From Silene latifolia (lineage: Eukaryota > Streptophyta > Magnoliopsida > Caryophyllales > Caryophyllaceae): a DNA stretch of 64,000 nucleotides. How positions within the stretch are numbered: the stretch's first letter is position 1; each line of letters begins with the position of its first letter. The stretch covers positions 11,362,001-11,426,000 of the forward strand of contig NC_133526.1 of the NCBI RefSeq assembly GCF_048544455.1. Reading direction: 5' to 3'. Under the pieces are notes generated by a model. That model did not search any database. It worked only from the letters and a program-made list of their open reading frames with translations, and was not told the origin of the DNA. The position numbers and the translations under genes were made by a program. Shown piece by piece: positions 46,547 to 59,556 of this stretch.

Positions 46547-48252
46547 ACATTGTAAAATCATATAATAAATGCTTTGACGCTCTTGTTATGGAAAAATAGT
46601 GGTTGTAGAAGTTATTTTAATGGCGTTATTTAGATAAAATATCATTTGGCTTTATAATAATACTTGTATAAAACGGTTTTATAAAAAAAAATAAAAAAAA
46701 TTATTGAAAAAGCGAGGTTTTGAGAAATGAAAAAAATGAAAACTGCACCACTGGATTCATCATGAAATTTGTTGTCATAAGAGTGTCATATAAACAATAA
46801 GAGAATGGAGTTTGAGAATTGTATTTGCAGTGATTGAATCCACATGATTTCAGAGGTAGCATTAGCAACCGCGCGGAATTCAGCTTCGGTGGTGGAGAGA
46901 GCTACTACCTTTTGCTTCCGAGACGCCCACGCAATTGGGTTTTTACCCAAATAGACTAAGTATCCTGTTGTTGAGACATAGTTATCTTTATCCCCGGCCC
47001 AATCAGCATCGCTGAAAGCATGCAACTGGAGAGGATTGTGACGATGTAATTGTAACCCAAGATGTAATGTGCCATGAAGATACCTAAGTAACCTTTTGAG
47101 AGCCAACCAGTGACTGTCGCGAGGTTGCTGCATAAACTGAGCAAGACGATTGACCGAGTAGGATATATCCGGTCGAGTGAGAGAGAGGTACTGCAAGGTA
47201 CCAATGGTGGAGCGGTAAGCCGTGGGGTCACACGGCGGACTGCTGTGTTCGTGTGTAAGAAGTGGGTGAGATAACATAGGAGTTGAAGAAGGCTTACTGT
47301 CAAGCATGCTGTGTTTTTGGAGTAAATCATAAATATATTTAGTTTGGGAGAAATAAGAGAGATTACCAAGATCTTTTAATGAAAACTGAGAAGCAAACGT
47401 TGTTAAAAAAATGGTGAGAAAACCGTGAGACGGGCCAATAACAAGAATGTCATCGACATAGACAAGCACATATAAAATATGTTTTGATTTTGTGTAAATA
47501 AATAGTGATGGATCGGCTAATGAAACACGAAAACCAGAAGACACAAGAAACGATTTTAACTCAGTGTACCAAGCCCGAGGGGCTTGTTTGAGGCCATATA
47601 AAGCTTTGTTGAGGCGACAAACGTGTGTGGGTCGTTTGTCGTCAACAAAACCAGGTGGTTGAGTAACGAAAACAGTCTCGTGAAGTGAACCTTGTAAAAA
47701 TGCGTTATTAATGTCCAATTGACGAAGTGACCATCCATAACTAAGAGCAAGAGATAGCATGTGACACCCTCATTCATTGCGGAAAAATAAACACGTAATT
47801 CTAGAATAAAACTGCATGGATATGTTTGTAATAGGTTCATTTGGGTAAAAACCTATAAATTTTAAAACCTGAACCTGTTATAAAAATATCCAAACGGGAA
47901 GGTGTCAAACATGCAAGGTCTAAAATAAATCTCATAAATAAAACATCGCTAAAGTCGCGAAACAAAGTTATACAACCCAATTATGAAAAAGGGAGACATA
48001 TGTCCCTCAAAAGTACATGTCATAAAAAGTGTTTAAGGGTCACAATAAGATAAAGCCAATCTAGATCCCAAGGTTACTTTGCTCGCTAGCTCGTCCATGT
48101 ACCCCATATATGCATCACCTACCTGTCAATCGCATTTTATACAAATACGAAAGCCACAGTCAGTGGGGAGTAACTCCGAGTTCTCCCAGCCACGAAATGT
48201 CATAATTAATATAACATGTAAACATAAGAGTATGAATATGAATAACACATAG

Positions 48253-48468
48253 CCTTAGCATATAAATGCTAGACAATCGTGCTTATTATGTGAACAACAA
48301 TATAACAACACATAGTCATAGCATGTGAATACTAGACCGACTCATACTACACTATCATGTGAATCACATAACATCCAGGAATCCAAACTCTATCAACCAT
48401 AGCCGGCTTGCATCTCACCTTCTATGATTCATAGAATCATCAAACAAGAAAGGACAATATATCTAGAG
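48253..48468. repeat. 216-bp flank repeat, left copy
   Basis: Host (Gypsy LTR) sequence running up to the left border of Copia B, from CCTTAGCATATAAATGC to ATATCTAGAG. It recurs with only a few differences at 56955-57170 on the other side of the element. Confidence 0.9.
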
Positions 48469-49135
48469 TGTGGGAAATAATCTGTATACTTCCCTTAATT
48501 TAGAAGGATTATAACGATTTAATAAAGATGATCAAAGGTCATAAAATAAAATACATAAACAAAGGTAAAAGATTCAGAAATAACCTTTGGTCCTAGCAAA
48601 TATGGCCTAAGAACAATATCAAAATTGGTATTCGCCTATTGATTGCACCCAAGACGATCTGAGATATGCCCTTTAATTATGCTAGAAATCAATCTAAAAT
48701 TTTCTGTAAAATTTAATTGTCTTTGTGTTCTTGTGATGAGAAAGAGGAGGCAAGGTCAAGAAAAAGCATCGGCTTGCATCTCACCTTCTATGATTCATAG
48801 AATCATCAAACAAGAAAGGACAATATATCTAGAGTGTGGGAAATAATCTGTATACTTCCCTTAATTTAGAAGGATTATAACGATTTAATAAAGATGATCA
48901 AAGGTCATAAAATAAAATACATAAACAAAGGTAAAAGATTCAGAAATAACCTTTGGTCCTAGCAAATATGGCCTAAGAACAATATCAAAATTGATATTCG
49001 CCTATCAGTTGCACCCAAGACGATCTGAGATATGCCCTTTAATTATGCTAGAAATCAATCTAAAATTTTCTGTAAAATTTAATTGTCTTTGTGTTCTTGT
49101 GATGAGAAAGAGGAGGCAAGGTCAAGAAAAAGCAT
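48404..49135. repeat. 366-bp tandem duplication across the Copia B left border
   Basis: 48404-48769 and 48770-49135 are tandem copies. Each contains 65 bp of flanking host sequence (CGGCTTGCATCTCACC...CTAGAG) followed by about the first 301 bp of the LTR (TGTGGGAAATAATC...). Differences are very few (for example ATTGGTATT/ATTGATATT), so the event is recent. Confidence 0.92.
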
Positions 49136-49719
49136 TAGGGTAGAAATAATTCTCTACCTTTCTTTTTATACAGACCAAAAATATATAAAGTGTGTTAAAT
49201 TGTCATCTAGTGAGAATCGAACCCATGAGCTCTTGGCTTGTGTACCCTCACTATTACCACTATGACACATTCAACTTGTTGATATTAAATACAACTGATT
49301 ATATTTAACTACGAATTAACAGATTAATTCGTCCAAACTAACCTTATATATATTTAATTTAAATATAACTTATTATATTTAATTTACGAATTGACAGTTA
49401 ATCCGTCTCACCTTAATATTATTTAATTTTTATTAAATAATTATCTCATCAACACATTGACTAACTTTTTAGTCATTTTGGGCATCAATGTAATTATATT
49501 TCTATAACCACATTTCTCAAACACGTCCTATAGGTGTGACCTTTACGGACCAGTTGATCACCGCCATCTGTATGATAATAACGTCAAACTTTCTAGCAAG
49601 CCAACTGTTATTAGGTAAACGTTAATCAACTAATTAAATATACGAAGTATACCCTTGTGAACCTTTAAGAGATTTACAAATGTTATCACACTAATTTGTG
49701 GAGGACACCAGCTCCAACA
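48835..49719 (-). repeat. Copia B 3' LTR
   Basis: TGTGGGAAATAATC...GGACACCAGCTCCAACA, 885 bp, followed by the polypurine tract complement AACTCCCACTTGTCC. It shares short blocks with the Copia A LTR (TAACGTCAAACTT, CAACTGTTATT/CAACCGTTATT, TATAGGTGTGACTTT/CCTTT), consistent with one family that has diverged. Confidence 0.85.
49185..49280 (-). repeat. tRNA-like (SINE?) insert in the Copia B LTR
   Basis: On the minus strand, GTCATAGTGGTAATAGTGAG, then GGGTTCGATTCTCACTAG: an A-box-like and a B-box-like element (GGTTCGATTC) about 30 bp apart. The right LTR and the Copia A LTR lack this segment. No clear A tail or target duplication was found, so SINE origin is tentative. Confidence 0.45.
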
Positions 49720-50520
49720 AACTCCCACTTGTCCTCACAAGTGTATGTGCGATAACCGATTCTCATATCCTATAAAATTTCTCCCACTCAATGTAAAACA
49801 ATTTGCAAATCCGAATTCACAAAGGTCGTATTTTACAAGCGATCAATATCAAGAGTGGTTTCCCCGACTAGAGAGTAACTTAACTGATAAACGAATCATC
49901 ATTCGAGCATGGCCATGCATTTCAGTTACAACTCCTCGAGTGGCCCCGAGAAATAACTATACTCCGAAGGGTTGGATATTTTCCTCAACTCGAATCCTGC
50001 CAGGCGTAAGCACGATATGAAATGACCCGAAAAAATCTACTTAGCCCCGATTCACGGTAGACCGTGAGAAAGAAACCAAAGTCACCCAAAAACTGCCTTA
50101 ATCTCAAGAGACAGTCGATAGTCAAAAGAATCGACTCTAGGAACACAATGGATGTCCTATCCACGACCTGGCACCTAATGTTATTTAAACATTTAGGACT
50201 CCATTACGTTGGCACAAAAAGTTGTCCTACGAGGTATCGTCATAATCTCGCATCTGTGATCGATCAGTCAACCGTTTGACTTATGGCTCGTTGAACCCAC
50301 CATCAATCGACTGCACAATATAATAGCCGGAGTTATCGGCTCACATTGGCGATTACGGACCAAAACAAATATAATGTAATTGATTCACTTTGTATGCGTT
50401 CAATGTTGTCGATACAATCCACATGAAAAACAAAATATTATATATATAAAACGATGAAGTTATAAATAATATATGAAAAAGATAATGTATCAAATCCATA
50501 ATCAAGTACTACAACTCAGG

Positions 50521-53500
50521 AACATGTTTAATTCTCATGGAATTAACATGCCCTACATGCTTATCATAATTCAACGGTTTGGTGAGAGGATCCGCGATGT
50601 TATCATCCGTCGCAATCTTGTCAATCACTATCTTTTCTTGCTCCACGTAATCACGGATCAGGTGAGCTTTCCGAAGTACATGTCTAGATTTGTTGCTAGA
50701 CTTTGGCTCCTAAGCCTGGAAGATGGCACCTCTATTGTCACAATAGATGGTGATCGGGTCATTCGAACTAGGAACTACAGAAAGTCCTTGTAAGAATTGA
50801 CGCATCCATATCGCTTCCTTTCCCCTCCGAAGCGGCATAGTACTCGGATTCGATGTAGAATCTGCTACAACACTCTGTTTGGAACTCTTGAGTGACCGCA
50901 CACCATTAAGAGTGAAGACGAACCCGGACCGAGATTTTGAATCATCTCGATCCGTTTGGAAGCTAGCATCTGCATGTTAGGTTCTTGCGTAGCTTAGTAT
51001 CGCCTCCATAAGTCAATACCCAATCCTTAGTCCTCCGTAGGTACTTGAGGATATTTTTGATCGCTATCCGATGTGTTTCACCGGAGTCTTTTGGTACCGA
51101 CTCGTCATACTCAATGCATATGCCACGTCTGGACGTGTGCATATCATGGCATACATGATCGATCCTATTGCGGATGCATAAGGAACACGACTCATGCGCT
51201 CTATCCCTTCAAAGGCGTCGTGGGTGATCCGAGACTTGCTCAACTGCATCCCGATCGTCATAGGAAGGTTCCCCTTCTTGGAGTTGGTCATGCTGAACCT
51301 CTCAAGAACCTTATCCAAATAAGACTCCTGACTAAGTGATAACGTCCATCGTGATCTATCTCGGTAGATATGGATTCCCAAAATACGTTGTGCCTCACCC
51401 AGATCTTTCATCTGGAAATGGTTCTTCAACCATTCTTTAACCGAAGATAGGAGAGAAATGTCATTCCCAATTAAGAGTATGTCATCGACATACAATATCA
51501 AGAATACAATCTTGCTCCCACTCGACTTGATATATAAGCATGGTTCTTCGACCGATTGAGTGAAACCATACTCTTTTATCACTTGGTCGAAACGATGATT
51601 CCAACTCCGAGAAGCTTGCTTAAGTCCATAAATGGAACGCTTAAGCTTTCATACTTTCTTAGGATGCTTAGGATCTATGAAACCTTCGGGTTGCACCATG
51701 TAAAACTCTTCCTCCAAATAACCGTTTAAGAAGGCGGTTTTCACATCCATTTGCCAAATTTCATAGTCATAAAATGCAGCAATCGCTAAGATTATCCGAA
51801 TGGAACGTAGCATGACTACAGGTGCAAAAATCTCATCATAATGCAATCTTTGCACTTGAGTGAAACCTTTTGCCACAAGTCGTGCCTTATAGATATCCGG
51901 TTTAACGCGTCTACGTAACGCTTTATTTTGTAAAGCCATTTGCCTTTACCGAGAGTTTTTACCTTATGAGGTAAATCAACTAGATCTCATACGTTATTCT
52001 CATACATAGAGTCCATCTCGGATTGCATGGCTTCAAGCCATAGCTTTGAGTCGGAACAGGTCATAGCACCTTTATAGGTAGCGGGTTCATTACTCTCTAG
52101 GAGTAAAACGTCATTCTCCTCGACCATACCAATGTATCTCGTCCCAGGAGGATGAGAGACTCTACCCGACCTCCTAGGTTCCTCTCGGAATATTAACCGT
52201 ATCATCGGTTGGAGGTACAGACTTCCTCCATCTCGTTTGCTCGGTTGTTGGTTCTGGAATCTCCGATAGATCGAAGGTTCTATTACTCGACTTGTTCTCG
52301 AGAAATTCTTTCTCTAAGAACGTCGCACTAGCCGCAACAAAAACTTGATGTTCGGTAGGCGAATAGAAGTAATGACCAAATGTTCCTTTTGGATAACCTA
52401 TAAAGTATGTCTTGACCGATCGCGGGCCGAGCTTATCCTCGTGTCTCCACTTGACATAAGCCTCGCAGCCCCAAACCCGAATAAAGGACAAGTTAGGTAC
52501 CGTTCCTTCCACATTTCATATGGAGTCTTGTCGATGACTTTAGACGGACTTCGGTTAAGTATAAGAGCAGCTAACAAAAGAGCATAACCCCATAATGAAT
52601 CGGGCACTACGGTGTGACTCATCATGGATCGAACCATATCAAGTAAGGTTCGATTTCTCCGTTCGGACACACCATTCAATTGAGGTGTTCCAGTGGAGTT
52701 AAGCGCAAAACGATTCCACGATCTTTCGGTGTTGATCAAACTCATTTGAAAGATACTCGCCACCCCGATCCGAACGGAGTGCTTTAATCTTTCTACCCGA
52801 TTGGTTTTGTACCCTATTCCGGTATTCCTTGAATTTCTCAAAGGACTCACTTTTATGCTTCATTAAGTAGACATATCCGTATCTACTCAAATCGTCCGTG
52901 AAAGTGATAAAATATCTATAGCCATCTCTAGCGGTAATTGACATAGGTCCACATACGTTCGTATGTATGAGTCCTAATAGGTCACTAGCGCGCATTCCAA
53001 CATCTTTGAAGGAAATTCGAGTCATCTTGCCAATGAGACATGATTCACACGTGCCATATGCAGAAAATCCGAATGAGGGAATACTCCCATTATCGACGAG
53101 TTTCTTTACGCGTTTCTCATTTATGTGTCCCATTCGACAATGCCATAGATAGGTTTGATCTTTGTCACCAACCTTTAATTTCTTATTATTCATGTGTAAT
53201 ATTTCCGTGGTTTGATCTAAGATGTAAATTCCATTCATGGAAACTGCTTTGCCATAAATCATTTCATTAAAAGAGAAAATACAACTATTATCCTTTATTG
53301 AAAATGTAAAACCGTCTTTAGCAAGTACGGAAACAAAAATAATATTCTTAGATAAACTGGGTACATAGTAACAGTTATTTAAAGATAACTCAAAACCACT
53401 AGGGAGTTGGATTACATATGTTCCTTCGAGGCGAAAGAAGAACTCGTGCTCCATTCCCGACTAGCAGTCCACATCACCTTTTTCGAGAGGTATGATGTTC

Positions 53501-54521
53501 TTTAGGCCTAAATGATTACACAATAAGAACCACAACCAGGATCTAGTACCCAAGTTCCGAAACTTGCATGGTTAATCTCAATCATATGAATATAAGATGA
53601 CATACCAACAGGAACGACGCGGCCTGCCTTGATGTCCTCACGGTAGACGGGACAGTTCCTCCTCCAATGTCCAGTCTTGTGACAATGGTGGCACTCTATG
53701 TCACCGCCCTTGCTCTTTGTCTTGCCCTGTGAGCCACTAGTCTCACCAGGCGCACTCTTACCGTTTCCTGGCTTCTTGAACTTTGGCTTACCTACAGCTA
53801 GGTCGCCATGAGCCTTGCCCTTACCTTTACCTTTATTGTAAATCGTGAGAACATCCTGCTTCATGCTCCCACTCAATTTCATATCCTTCTCGCATGCGAG
53901 AAGGGAGTGTAGCTCATGAGGACTCTTTTTCAAGTCATTCATATAGTAGTTCGCCCTGAAAAGGGCAAAACCATCGTGAAGAAAATGAAGCATTCGGTCA
54001 ATGACAATGCTCTCACTGATTTTACAATTCAGTGACTCCAGCTTTTCGATATTCTCAATCATGTGAAGAATGTGTGGGCTAACCGGTTAGCCCTTCTGGA
54101 GTTTCGCATCAAAGAAGCGACATGTATGCTCATATGTAACGATTCTCGGTGTCTTTGAGAACTCGTTAGTGAGCGTGGTGAAAATCTTGTTTGCACCTTG
54201 GGCAATGAAGCGTCTCTGCAAATTGGTTTCCATTGCAAAGATGAGTACGTTCTTTATCGCACCCGCTTCCATAACGAAGTCACTATAATCGAATGACTCG
54301 TCGGCTCCTGCATTTGGGCCTGGGTTGACCGGTATTGGCTCGATTAAATACCCGAGCTTACCATCGCGATGGCGGCATTCCGTAGTGCCGCCTCCCGATC
54401 CAAAATTGGACCCATCATTCTTCAGTCGAGTGGACTGATTCATTTGGTCCATAAATATTTTTAGCCAGGACGAACGATCTAGTGTGGCACTAGGCATTGG
54501 GATTGCGTTATTTCCAGCCAT
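50521..54521 (-). pseudogene. Copia B gag-pol region (broken)
   Basis: Right to left: gag start MAGNNAIPMPSATLDRSSW at 54521; CCHC zinc knuckle (CHHCHKTGHWRRNC) and protease-like LDPGCGS within 53508-54062; integrase zinc region and core (HCRMGHINEKR, CLIGKMTR) within 52699-53454; integrase C-terminal half in 52174-52850; RT with YVDD in 51064-51582 plus 51649-51939; RNase H remnants 50521-50901. Not a working polyprotein. Confidence 0.9.
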
Positions 54522-55861
54522 TTGTTGTAACAGTATTATCGATAATAAACGTGTTCTACACTGCGAAAGAAGAATAAAATAATAAGCATGTGCATCGTTT
54601 TTATTTTAAGTCTAATGAACTAATGTCATAACGCGAAGACTCAAAAACATTTATACAATTGACCTCCCTCAAGAATTATATAAATGACCCCAAGACTCAA
54701 TTCTCTGTAAATTGATAAGCTAACCTTTTAGCTAATTCTACCGTTAGAATTCTTGGTCGATAAATTTCTGTAAATTCTATCTATAGTCCATCATAATCAC
54801 GAGAAACTCTTCGGACTATGACGTTGAGGTAAACTAAGTCAACACAACTACTTACCCAACGTAGAAGGGGTCATATTAGGCCTATCGACGAAGAAGGGAT
54901 TCATAGATGTTTGCCCTTATAAAGACTAATCTCAATTTCCGTTTTAGAGGAAGATCCCATCAACTTTATTTTAATTCATTTTAAGTGAACTATAATCTAG
55001 CATGCGAGAATGATTAAACTAAGGTGATGGCTTAAAGATCTTGACATCTCGCATGTCTATGAAAACTAACATACAACTATATGAGTCAATTTTCATGCAT
55101 TTTAGTAGTAGGTGGTTTGGTTTTAGGCGGAATATGATGCAATTACTAACATGTGAATGAAAAGCAATAAGAATAAAAAAAACGTAAAAACAGTAAAAGT
55201 CCTAGTGTGGCCTATCCTATCAAAATGAACAATAAATACAAGTTTGGAATCCATCCTTGGACCCGAGAAGCTTGTCTTGATGTTCCATCTTGATCCATGT
55301 AGTGGGAGTGAGCTTCAATCTTCATCTTTAGTCTTCTTTGAAATTACAATAAATAAAAATTACATAATTGACCTATTAATTACATTCTAATTTCAAAAAC
55401 CCAAAACTAAAATAAAGGAGATTCGAGATCTCATAATTACATAAAAATCATGTTTCCTTCATTACGAAAACATAATTTGACTAAGGCCACACTAAGTATT
55501 ACAAATTACAACCGATTGCAAAATTAAATACGTAAATAAAAATCATTCATTCGATTCATTCAACATAATTAAAAGCATCAACTAAAATAAATTAAACATA
55601 CATAATACAATACATTAATTATGTTGATTAATTTATCCAAACCACCTATTTAAATTAAATTAAGTGACAATTTCGCAATTAAATCACATTAATTTCATTC
55701 TCCATCCATATTAAACTTGTAATATGAATTCTATCCGCCAAAATTTTAAACCGCTTTAAAATAACTCGGTATCTTTAAATTGTGAACCGATTCACAATAA
55801 CTAATTGGCCAAAAAAAAAAAAAAAAAAACCAATTAAAATTGGTTCGGCTGGAAAAATAAA

Positions 55862-55903
<42 letters not shown>

Positions 55904-56555
55904 GCTACTTCACGGCTGATAATAAAAAAACAGCCCCTTCCCTTTTTTTTTATATATTCGGCAATTAAGAAAGGAAGAAAAAAAACTTTCCATAATTTTT
56001 CTTTTCGAAAAAAAACTTTCCTTCTTTTCTTTTTCAGATTCGGTAAAAAAAATAACCTAAAATCAGTTTTTTTTTTCACGGCAACCAAAAAAAATGAGCC
56101 GTCAAAATTTTTTCCTTTTGCGGCATTAAGCCCTAAAACAAAATTGATGAAGAACAAAGTTTACAGTTGCTAATAGAACATGGTTTAGCAAATGGATTAA
56201 CAAGCATGATTAATCTTATATGCTAAAACTTTATAGCAAAAACAAGTTCTTGTATCAATGACATGATGATACTATATTTATTCTAACTTAATCTGCATTA
56301 AATCAAAATTCGCCAATTCTTCATATGATAATTTTAACCAATTAAAACAATGATATGATCAAAAGAAATTGGATATAAATCATCAAACAAAAGGAAAAAA
56401 AAAACACAAAAAAAAACAGGCCGAAAAAAAAAAAAATCTCGGCCAAAAAAAAATTTAACCGAAAAAAAACGAACCCTAATTTATTTACTCGAAAATTAGG
56501 TTATAGTTTACATACAATTTTATGAAAATCATCAAAATTAAAATCGTGGCCTAGT
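54522..56555 (-). other. Long 5' leader of Copia B
   Basis: About 2 kb of AT-rich sequence between PBS and gag, with long A and T homopolymers (for example 55810-55828 and 55866-55900). Similar in length and in several blocks to the Copia A leader (10009-11997). No recognisable protein; the Lys/Phe-rich frames here are homopolymer artefacts. Confidence 0.6.
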
Positions 56556-56954
56556 GCTCTGATACCACTTGTGGGAAATAATCTGTATACTTCCCTTAAT
56601 TTAGAAGGATTATAACGATTTAATAAAGATGATCAAAGGTCATAAAATAAAATACATAAACAAAGGTAAAAGATTCAGAAATAACCTTTGGTCCTAGCAA
56701 ATATGGCCTAAGAACAATATCAAAATTGATATTCGCCTATCAGTTGCACCCAAGACGATCTGAGATATGCCCTTTGATTATGCTAGAAATCAATCTAAAA
56801 TTTTCTGTAAAATTTAATTGTCTTTGTGTTCTTGTGATGAGAAAGAGAAGGCAAGGTCAAGAAAAAACATTAGGGTAGAAATAATTCTCTACCTTTCTCT
56901 TTATACAGACCAAAACTTGGAGTCAATTAGGAAAAGGAAAACTTTCCCTAATTT

Positions 56955-57170
56955 CCTTAGCATATAGATGCTAGACAATCGTGCTTATTATGTGAACAAC
57001 AATATAACAACACATAGTCCTAGCATATGAATACTAGACCGACTCATACTACACTATCATGTGAATCACATAACATCCAGGAATCCAAACTCTATCAACC
57101 ATAGCCGGCTTGCATCTCACCTTCTATGATTCATAGAATCATCAAACAAGAAAGGACAATATATCTAGAG
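56955..57170. repeat. 216-bp flank repeat, right copy
   Basis: Copy of 48253-48468, lying between the shortened right LTR of Copia B (plus about 40 bp of LTR sequence not shared with the left LTR) and the continuing Gypsy LTR sequence ACAGGCATAAG. It ends in the same CTAGAG that adjoins the element on the left. Confidence 0.9.
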
Positions 57171-59556
57171 ACAGGCATAAGTTCCTAGTACAGTCAATAG
57201 TCACTCTGTAACTCGAGTCTATACCACGAGATAAGGTAAACACCCTAGTCCCTAAACCTGCGCAGACCTAGCGACATGCGGAAAATACCGCATCCAAGAC
57301 CCATGATCACACACATGAGTACCCCTAAGGAGTCCACCAAAGGGTTGGCTAGTACTTAAGCTGACCACATACTTCTAAGAGTACGTCAGGAGGGCATGCC
57401 CTAACTTGGATATAAACCCACCAAGCTAAGACACAAAGGCTATTAAGCCGCAAACATACACTCGTCAAAGACTATAATGGCCTATCTATGACGAAGGCCG
57501 AAATACTCACCTAGGACCTAGTCCCAGCTTGAATACTTTAGCCCGCACCACACAAGACAAGTAGGACACCCAATTAACCATAAGAGGGGCAAAGAGTCCA
57601 AACTTGCACACACAAATGATCATACACACCCTAGCATATGAAAGGCTACGCAAGAGCATATTCAGCTGACAATCCAACAATATCTCCAATATCAATAATA
57701 ATCCAAATTCCAGCTAACCAACAGTACCATAATCCATGAGAACAAGCTAAAATGGCAAAGAGGCAACAAGACTCAAGCATAAGGCATCCAAAGCATCCAA
57801 CAACCAACATGTGAAATGATAATTACGAATATCAAGGCATAACATAAAACATCCAATAACAACCAATCTCACCTCAAAGACAAACCCTCGACCCGAGTCC
57901 CGCGACGGGTCATCGGTCAAATCGAGGCTGACCGGTTTAAACCTAGTTTGACCAAACTCGTTCGGTCAATCTGGCCAGCTCAGAGTCTTGGCCTACTTTA
58001 GCCCACATCACGGTAAATTAGTACTCCCATGATAAAAGAGTCTCAACACACCATACACAAGTGTTAGAACCAAAGTTAAGATGCATACCCAACAAGAAAC
58101 TCAAAACCCAATCTATAACAACAAGTTTAGTACTCGACTATAACAAGGGTCAACTTCAAACGGTCATAACTTGAGTTCTAAATATCTAAATAAGGTGAAA
58201 CTAATTGGAGATGATAGCTTATCCTCTTACGGTTCTAACGGTAGGTCATAAGCCTCAAACAGGACAAGTAACGAAGAAGTTATGGCCATTTTACGAAAAA
58301 CTGGCCAGGCCTAAACCGCGACTGCGATAGTGGCCGAGCTGCGGTGTCGGCCGGAGCCTGCGGTGGTGGCCGGAGCCTGCGGCAACGGCCTGATTACCCC
58401 GACACATACGGACTAAATCTTCATCCTCAAGTCAATCTTATCTTATCATTACAATCCGATTGAACACGAATATGTAATTAACAAGAAATTCCACATGTAT
58501 ACTTGGGAGGAAATCAATAGTTTACATATTCAAGCAACATTCAACAATATTCATTCTGTTTCAACACTTAAACATGTGAAAAACAACATATTTAACAAAC
58601 TTTAACAACAACCATTCATGTGAAAATTAAAGTTAACATGTTATTAATCACATAAGCATCCAACACATCATAAACAACACTAATGTGATATTAAATCGTC
58701 GAGTAACTCGGAATAGTTACCTTAAGCTAGCAAAGAGACAAGTAATAACTTGAGAAAGCTTCTAAAACCCAAAATTACTCTTCATCTTCAACAATATATG
58801 AGTCACCTAACTTATCTTCAAATTCTTCACCTATAAGAACAACAAAAACACAATTATTAAGCTTTAAATTCGAAACCCTAAAAGATGAGTCTTAAAACAA
58901 AATTGGGGGAAATGAAAATAAAGCTTACTAGTAGATGAGGATTGAAGAGAGGATTCCAAATATATAATTTTATGAGATTTGGTGGAGAAATGAAGGATTT
59001 ATGGTGGGTTTAAGGATTGTAAGGAGGATTTTTGAGATGAATTTGGTGTTTGATGAAAGGAAGAGATAGAATGAGAATTGAGGAAATGAAGGATGAAGAG
59101 GAGACCCATGGAGGATGGAGGGTGCATGGTTTGGGGTAGGATGTTTGGGTGAGTTTCAATTGTTTATGTTTTGGTTCGTTTCGACGGAAATTAGAAATAT
59201 TCGTCGAACGCGATTTCCGAGAAAATTAAAGTTCTTAGACACGATTTTACTAAAAGATTAAGTACTCATATGCCCAACATCCAAACTCGTTTACCCAACG
59301 ACCGTAAGAAATGGGAAAATCCCAATTTTACGACTTTTATCCGAAATCTATTTTATCAAGGGAAAAGGTTTAAATATAGTTTAAATCACTTTTAAACATT
59401 TCTAAACTATCAAAAATAATTACATTTCTTCAAAATAAAATAAGATTATATTTTATCAAATAAATTTTATTTCAAATAAATTAATATTAAATTAAAATAG
59501 ATTAAAATATTACTTTTAAAATATAATAAAGGTCTTCAAATTTACGGGGTGTTACA
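57171..59556 (+). repeat. Right part of the Gypsy-type LTR unit
   Basis: Non-coding continuation of the unit that begins at 47760. It contains a GC-rich stretch of GCGGTG/GGCCGGAGCCTGCGG repeats (58316-58385), AT-rich sequence and the terminus GGGGTGTTACA. No gene seen. Confidence 0.7.

Larger units (their letters stand above)
48469..56915 (-). mobile_element. Copia B: Ty1/Copia element of the Copia A family, nested in the Gypsy-type LTR
   Basis: Minus-strand element with a left (3') LTR at 48835-49719, a PBS TGGTATCAGAGC at 56556-56567 and a right (5') LTR from 56570 that keeps only its first part. Order gag-protease-integrase-RT-RNase H, as in Copia A, with clear protein similarity in every domain. 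Both borders are rearranged: a 366-bp tandem duplication on the left and a 216-bp copy of the left flank on the right. The left LTR also contains a tRNA-like insert. The coding region is broken in many places (about eight or more). Confidence 0.92.
47760..59556 (+). mobile_element. Gypsy-type LTR unit (probable solo LTR, about 3.1 kb), interrupted by Copia B
   Basis: Starts TGTGACACCCTCATT and ends CGGGGTGTTACA, the TGTRACACCC...GGGTGTTACA form of large plant Ty3/Gypsy LTRs. A perfect 5-bp target duplication TAGCA lies at 47755-47759 and 59557-59561. Without Copia B the unit is about 3.1 kb (47760-48468 and 57171-59556) with no coding sequence, no PBS and no second LTR. A solo LTR left by recombination is the simplest reading; a large non-coding (LARD-like) element is the alternative. 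Family assignment below Gypsy is open. Confidence 0.75.

Noticed and set aside
55834-56157. 107-aa Lys/Phe-rich frame in the Copia B leader
   Set aside because: Product of A/T homopolymers; no similarity to anything I know and no counterpart in Copia A.
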